Positions 61,107-64,000 of a stretch of DNA of 64,000 nucleotides are shown here, one piece after another; the stretch's first letter is position 1, and every line of letters starts with the position of its first letter. The position numbers were made by a program, and so were the translations under genes. The notes beneath the pieces are model-generated. The model worked only from the letters and a program-made list of their open reading frames with translations, was not told the DNA's origin and did no database searches. The stretch is from Nitrospirota bacterium (GTDB lineage Bacteria > Nitrospirota > Leptospirillia > Leptospirillales > Leptospirillaceae). The DNA lies in NCBI GenBank assembly GCA_021828375.1, contig JAKARS010000004.1, positions 1-64,000 of the forward strand, read 5' to 3'.

Positions 61107-61132
61107 AAAGGCCCCTTTTCGGGGCCTTTTTT
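61107..61132. terminator. Intrinsic terminator, bidirectional
   Basis: AAAGGCCCC, TTTTC, GGGGCC, then TTTTTT. The flanking A and T runs make it work in both directions, between the cytochrome b-c gene (plus) and the thioredoxin-like gene (minus). Confidence 0.9.
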
Positions 61133-61194
61133 GTTGGGGAAGAAGGGAGTCTCCTTCCCCTCTGGGCGAGTGGTGAAAGTTTTGGAGGAGGAAG

Positions 61195-61446
61195 TTATCG
61201 GGCCGACTTGAGAAGCGAAATCGCCCGCTGCCTGTCGGGAACGCCGACAAAATAGGGCCGATCCCCAACCAGTGTCGTGGGAACGGAGCGAATGCCGAAC
61301 CTCTCCGCCAGCTCCTTTCCTCGGGGGGTATCGATATCGATCTCTTCGTAGCTGAAAGGGATTTCTTGTCGAAGGCGGGTCCAGAAACTCTTGGCGGCAG
61401 GGCAACTGGGACACCAGCTGGCATAGACGAGCCGAACCTTGGCCAT
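61195..61446 (-). CDS. Small thioredoxin/glutaredoxin-like protein
   Basis: From ATG 61446 (AGGAGAAAAG upstream) the 83-residue protein reads MAKVRLVYASWCPSCPAAKSF, with a CPSC active site, then FSYEEIDIDTPRGKELAERF and the cis-Pro segment IRSVPTTLVGDRPYFVG. This is the mini-thioredoxin/NrdH-like fold, cytoplasmic. The ORF-track version from 61608 adds an unsupported 54-residue N terminus. It is convergent with the bc genes across the shared terminator. Confidence 0.88.
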   Translation of the reverse strand: MAKVRLVYASWCPSCPAAKSFWTRLRQEIPFSYEEIDIDTPRGKELAERFGIRSVPTTLVGDRPYFVGVPDRQRAISLLKSAR

Positions 61447-61592
61447 GGATCTTTTCTCCTGGAAAATGGTGACAAGAAAGGCTGTTGTCAGCCCCTCTCT
61501 CTTGTTTCTATAATAATTATAGCACCTGTGGACTGGCTCCGGGAGAGTGAGTTCCCGGAAAAATGGCTTGGTTTGGCAGAAGGAAGAACGCG

Positions 61593-61778
61593 ATGGATTA
61601 TAAGGCAATGGTGGTCGGGGGGGTGGCGGGAGGTCTCTTCGGCTTTCTGGTGAGCGCCATCCTGACGCGAAACGGATGCGGGACGGTGGCCTGCCGAATC
61701 AACCGGAGCCCTCGGATTGCAACTCTCTATTATGCCTTTATCGGGGCCTCGTTGGGGCTGACTCTTCATGCCTTCTGA
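61593..61778 (+). CDS. Small DUF6132-like membrane protein
   Basis: From ATG 61593 (AAGGAAG 6 bases upstream) the 61-residue protein has two membrane helices (MVVGGVAGGLFGFLVSAIL and IATLYYAFIGASLGLTLHAF). They flank a short loop with two Cys and an Asn-Arg-Ser-Pro segment (GCGTVACRINRSPRIATLYY). The pattern fits DUF6132-type proteins, of unknown role. An ATG at 61563 adds ten residues. It overlaps ridA by 11 bases. Confidence 0.65.
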   Translation: MDYKAMVVGGVAGGLFGFLVSAILTRNGCGTVACRINRSPRIATLYYAFIGASLGLTLHAF

Positions 61779-62193
61779 CCGGCCGCCCCTTCCTCCCCCC
61801 ACATTGACACCCCTGGGCGCCCCCGCAGGGTCCCCTCCTCCGGTCGGACCCTATAGCCCCGGCATTCTGGCCGGAGGCTGGCTGTACCTCTCCGGTCAGA
61901 TTGCCCTTCTTGAGGACGGGACGATTGTGTCGGGGGGGGTGAGGGAGGAGGCCCGACTCATTTTCTCCCGTCTGAGAGAGATGCTCTCCCAAGCCCGGGC
62001 CACTCCGTCCCATGTGGTGAAGCTGACACTCTACCTGACGGACATGGAAGGGTTTCAGGGTGTGAACGAGGCCTGTGCCGCCTTCTTTTCTCCGCCCTAT
62101 CCCGCGCGTGTCACGGTTGGAGTGAAAGAGCTTCCCCGGGGGGCGAGCCTTGAGGTCGATGTGGTGGCCTATCTGGGGGAGACTTCTTCCTGA
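61768..62193 (+). CDS. ridA: RidA-family enamine/imine deaminase
   Basis: RidA clears reactive enamines from PLP enzymes. The 141-residue protein has a Pro-rich N terminus, then PVGPYSPGILAGGWLYLSGQI, VVKLTLYLTDMEGFQGVNEA and YPARVTVGVKELPRGASLEVDVVAY with the substrate-binding Arg. It is convergent with rpmB, sharing the downstream hairpins. Confidence 0.92.
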   Translation: MPSDRPPLPPPTLTPLGAPAGSPPPVGPYSPGILAGGWLYLSGQIALLEDGTIVSGGVREEARLIFSRLREMLSQARATPSHVVKLTLYLTDMEGFQGVNEACAAFFSPPYPARVTVGVKELPRGASLEVDVVAYLGETSS

Positions 62194-62258
62194 GGGACGG
62201 CCGCATGTCGGAGGAGGCCACGCAGAGATGAGCGGGCGAGAGAGGGAGGAAGACCCTT

Positions 62259-62303
62259 AAAAAAAAAGTCCGATCGCCTTGGAGTGCTCCTTGGCCATCG
62301 GAC
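62259..62303 (-). terminator. Terminator of rpmB
   Basis: On the minus strand GTCCGAT (62303-62297) and ATCGGAC (62274-62268) close an extended imperfect stem, followed by nine T (62267-62259). A second perfect 9-pair hairpin without a T tract (CCCTGATCC/GGATCAGGG, 62323-62345) lies between it and the rpmB stop. Confidence 0.8.
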
Positions 62304-62353
62304 TATCGTTGCCTTGTCTCTTCCCTGATCCTTGAGGGATCAGGGGAAGGGGA

Positions 62354-62545
62354 TCAGATCGCTTTCTGGACCTTCCCGCTCCGGATGCACCGGGTGCAGA
62401 CGCGGATGCGGCGGGGCTGTCCCTCCACAAGAGCGTGAACTGACTGAAGATTGGGCTTGAAGACCCGCTTGGTGACGCGGTGAGAGTGGCTGATCTGATT
62501 TCCGACCACCTTGGTCTTCCCGCAGACGAAACAGTTGGCTGCCAT
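62354..62545 (-). CDS. rpmB: 50S ribosomal protein L28
   Basis: From ATG 62545 (GGGAGC upstream) the 63-residue protein reads MAANCFVCGKTKVVGNQISH, then TKRVFKPNLQSVHALVEGQ and RIRVCTRCIRSGKVQKAI. CVCG and CTRC make a four-cysteine zinc site, the C+ form of L28. The longer ORF-track version (62779) is not supported. Confidence 0.96.
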   Translation of the reverse strand: MAANCFVCGKTKVVGNQISHSHRVTKRVFKPNLQSVHALVEGQPRRIRVCTRCIRSGKVQKAI

Positions 62546-62886
62546 GATAAGCTCCCGTGTAAGTCGTTCGATCGAAAATTCCTCATAGTCTAATCCATTT
62601 TGTGGGGAGGTTGCAATCCCCCTCCCGCTCTCCGAAGACTCGTTCCTCGGTCTCTTCCGGAAACAGATGATCCTTTCCTGACACCCTCTTCCGAAGAATG
62701 GGGGGGCCGGGGAGGGGCCTTTGGGGTGGAGCTTGGGGTGCCAATTTCTCGGGTTCTTGCGTATGATGGATGTCTGCATGACACACTCCGGCGGGGATTG
62801 TCACATACTCCCTGACCCGGAAGGGCTCCGGATCGACCAATGGGCTCCATAGCCAGGGAGGGGCGTCCCTCCCCGGAAGGAAGGTT
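62546..62886. promoter_or_regulatory. Divergent spacer between rpmB and recG
   Basis: This 341-base stretch has no convincing gene; the ORF at 62600-62815 is Pro/Gly-rich without a ribosome site. For rpmB a weak promoter can be drawn on the minus strand: TTGCAA (62616-62611), 17 bases, TTAGAC (62593-62588). No clear promoter for recG is seen. Confidence 0.35.
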
Positions 62887-64000
62887 GTGGCTTCTCCCCC
62901 TTTTCCCCGACTGAAACTGACCGCTCCCCTCTCGAGCTTCCCCTCGATCGGTCCCCGGCGACAGGCCCGCCTGGAGAGGCGCGGGCTTTCCACGGTTCTC
63001 GACCTTCTTTATTGTTTTCCCTATCGCTATGAAGACCGAAGGATCCGTCTGGTCGTCTCGGAGCTGACGGAAGGAGCCGAGCAGGGATTTGTGGCGACGG
63101 TCCGGTCGATCCGGAAAAAGGTCGTTCCCAAGCTCAAGGCTCCGCTCATCGAGGCGACGGTCTATGATCGCTCGGGGGAGATCCCCGTCGTCTGGTTTGG
63201 CCAGGAATATCTTCTTAAACACCTGCCGGAGGGCTCCCAGGCCTTTTTTTTCGGGAAGGTGGAGTATTCCTCCTACTCCCGGGGTCTGGTTCTCCGCTCT
63301 CCGGTGGTCGAGCCCATCGATCCCGAGCAGGGCCTCAGGCGCTCCTACCATATCGGTCGGATCGTTCCGGTCTACCGGGAGGAGGCCGGTCTCTCCACGG
63401 GAGTGTTTCGCCGCATTGTGGGCGATGTTCTGCGGGCCCTTTGGGGGGAGGCCTTTGATCCCCTCCCCGAATCCGTTCGCCGGGAGGCCCATCTGATGGG
63501 CTGGTTTCCTGCCATTGTGGAGATGCATTTCCCCCGGGAGACCGAACGCCCGATGGAGGAGCTTCTTCTTCCGGGGTATCCGCCCCGGGACCGGATTGTC
63601 TTTGAAGAGTTCTTCCTGCTCGAGTATCTCATGATGCTCCGGCGACAGGGGGTTCATCATTCGGGTCGCATGTGGGTTCCTGCGGACGCAGGGGATGATC
63701 CTGTTTCTTCCTTTGAGCGGCAGGCCCCTTTTGCCCTGACGGGGGCCCAGCAGCGGGCCTGCCGGGAGATTGCCAAGGACCTCGCCCAACCCCATCCGAT
63801 GAATCGCTTTCTCCTGGGAGATGTCGGCTCGGGCAAGACCCTGGTGGCGGCCTTTGCCATGCTCCAGGCCCTTCGGGCAGGCTGCCAGACGGCCTTTCTC
63901 GCTCCGACGGAGATCTTGGCCCAGCAGCACTGCCGGACGCTCGCCGCCCTTCTCAAGGAAGAGCCGCCTGTCCTTCTCTCCCATTCGGTCAAGGGGGCCG
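62887..64000 (+). CDS. recG: ATP-dependent DNA helicase RecG, 5' part
   Basis: The frame is open to the window edge and so is missing from the ORF track. It starts at GTG 62887 with GGAAGGAAGG upstream; an in-frame TGA lies near 62777. The N-terminal wedge is clear: FPSIGPRRQARLERRGLSTV, DLLYCFPYRYEDRRI, then the OB-fold region. The helicase core begins with ALTGAQQRACREIAKDL, Walker A LLGDVGSGKTLVA and FLAPTEILAQQH. RecG rescues stalled replication forks. About 371 residues are visible, roughly half the protein. The antisense ORF of 464 codons here is a shadow. Confidence 0.95.
   Translation, partial: MASPPFPRLKLTAPLSSFPSIGPRRQARLERRGLSTVLDLLYCFPYRYEDRRIRLVVSELTEGAEQGFVATVRSIRKKVVPKLKAPLIEATVYDRSGEIPVVWFGQEYLLKHLPEGSQAFFFGKVEYSSYSRGLVLRSPVVEPIDPEQGLRRSYHIGRIVPVYREEAGLSTGVFRRIVGDVLRALWGEAFDPLPESVRREAHLMGWFPAIVEMHFPRETERPMEELLLPGYPPRDRIVFEEFFLLEYLMMLRRQGVHHSGRMWVPADAGDDPVSSFERQAPFALTGAQQRACREIAKDLAQPHPMNRFLLGDVGSGKTLVAAFAMLQALRAGCQTAFLAPTEILAQQHCRTLAALLKEEPPVLLSHSVKGA

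Noticed and set aside
62590-63984. 464-codon minus-strand ORF
   Set aside because: Antisense to recG, whose N-terminal and helicase motifs are visible on the plus strand.

Overview
The window reads as ordinary chromosomal core from a Gram-negative, hopanoid-making bacterium with a bc-type respiratory complex. The best guess is a Nitrospirota member close to Leptospirillum. The guess rests on hpnH, the rpsF-ssb-rpsR-DUF2232 order, a PRC-Rieske gene next to a fused cytochrome b/c gene, and frequent GTG/TTG starts. There is no rRNA or other decisive taxonomic marker, so this is inference. I see no insertion sequence, prophage, integron or CRISPR array. Three tRNA genes are present: Gln-TTG, Leu-TAG and Thr-TGT. 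G+C rises visibly from left to right and is highest around mutS.

Layout. 1-4 kb: partial glucokinase (minus), hpnH, a PPP-type phosphatase, and hemG (minus). 3.9-5.2 kb: a stretch with no gene I can trust, possibly decayed. 5.2-8.6 kb: tig-clpP-clpX, the ribosome-associated chaperone and the ClpXP protease; the trigger factor ends in a His/Asp repeat tail. 9.3-20.2 kb, mostly plus strand: a TPR-like lipoprotein, pgsA, a PDZ/radical-SAM protein, ispE, tRNA-Gln, prs, rplY, pth, ychF, rpsF, ssb, rpsR, a DUF2232 membrane protein, rlpA and small proteins. 20.8-24.3 kb: rimO, a second radical-SAM protein, and an EamA transporter gene broken by one in-frame TGA. 24.4-25.3 kb: a polytopic membrane protein.

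25.3-37 kb, mostly minus strand: a 1027-residue membrane protein with three degenerate AAA+ modules, stop/start-coupled to uvrC; then ftsY, ybeY, phoH, a UspA protein, a beta-hydroxyacid dehydrogenase, a prepilin peptidase, a 99-residue orphan, and a Dsb-like thiol protein. 37.3-47.4 kb: tRNA-Thr, a DUF4337 protein, a small lipoprotein, and the translation/RNA operon rimP-nusA-infB-DUF503-rbfA-truB-rpsO-pnp.

47.4-47.9 kb: a promoter, a structured leader, a 40-residue membrane protein missing from the ORF track, and a strong UUCG terminator. 48.0-61.1 kb: a tightly packed run with mostly overlapping genes (M16 peptidase, pdxJ, acpS, nnr, udg, LapA-like, mutS, two unknowns, fabI, PRC-Rieske, cytochrome b-c) ending at a strong hairpin. 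61.2-64 kb: a thioredoxin-like protein (minus), a small membrane protein, ridA, rpmB (minus), and the 5' part of recG, which the ORF track also lacks.

The most unusual items are the membrane-anchored triple pseudo-AAA+ protein, the two-gene bc complex with PRC-Rieske and cytochrome b-c fusions and a PAWY in place of PEWY, the structured leader plus 40-residue protein, and the His-tailed trigger factor.
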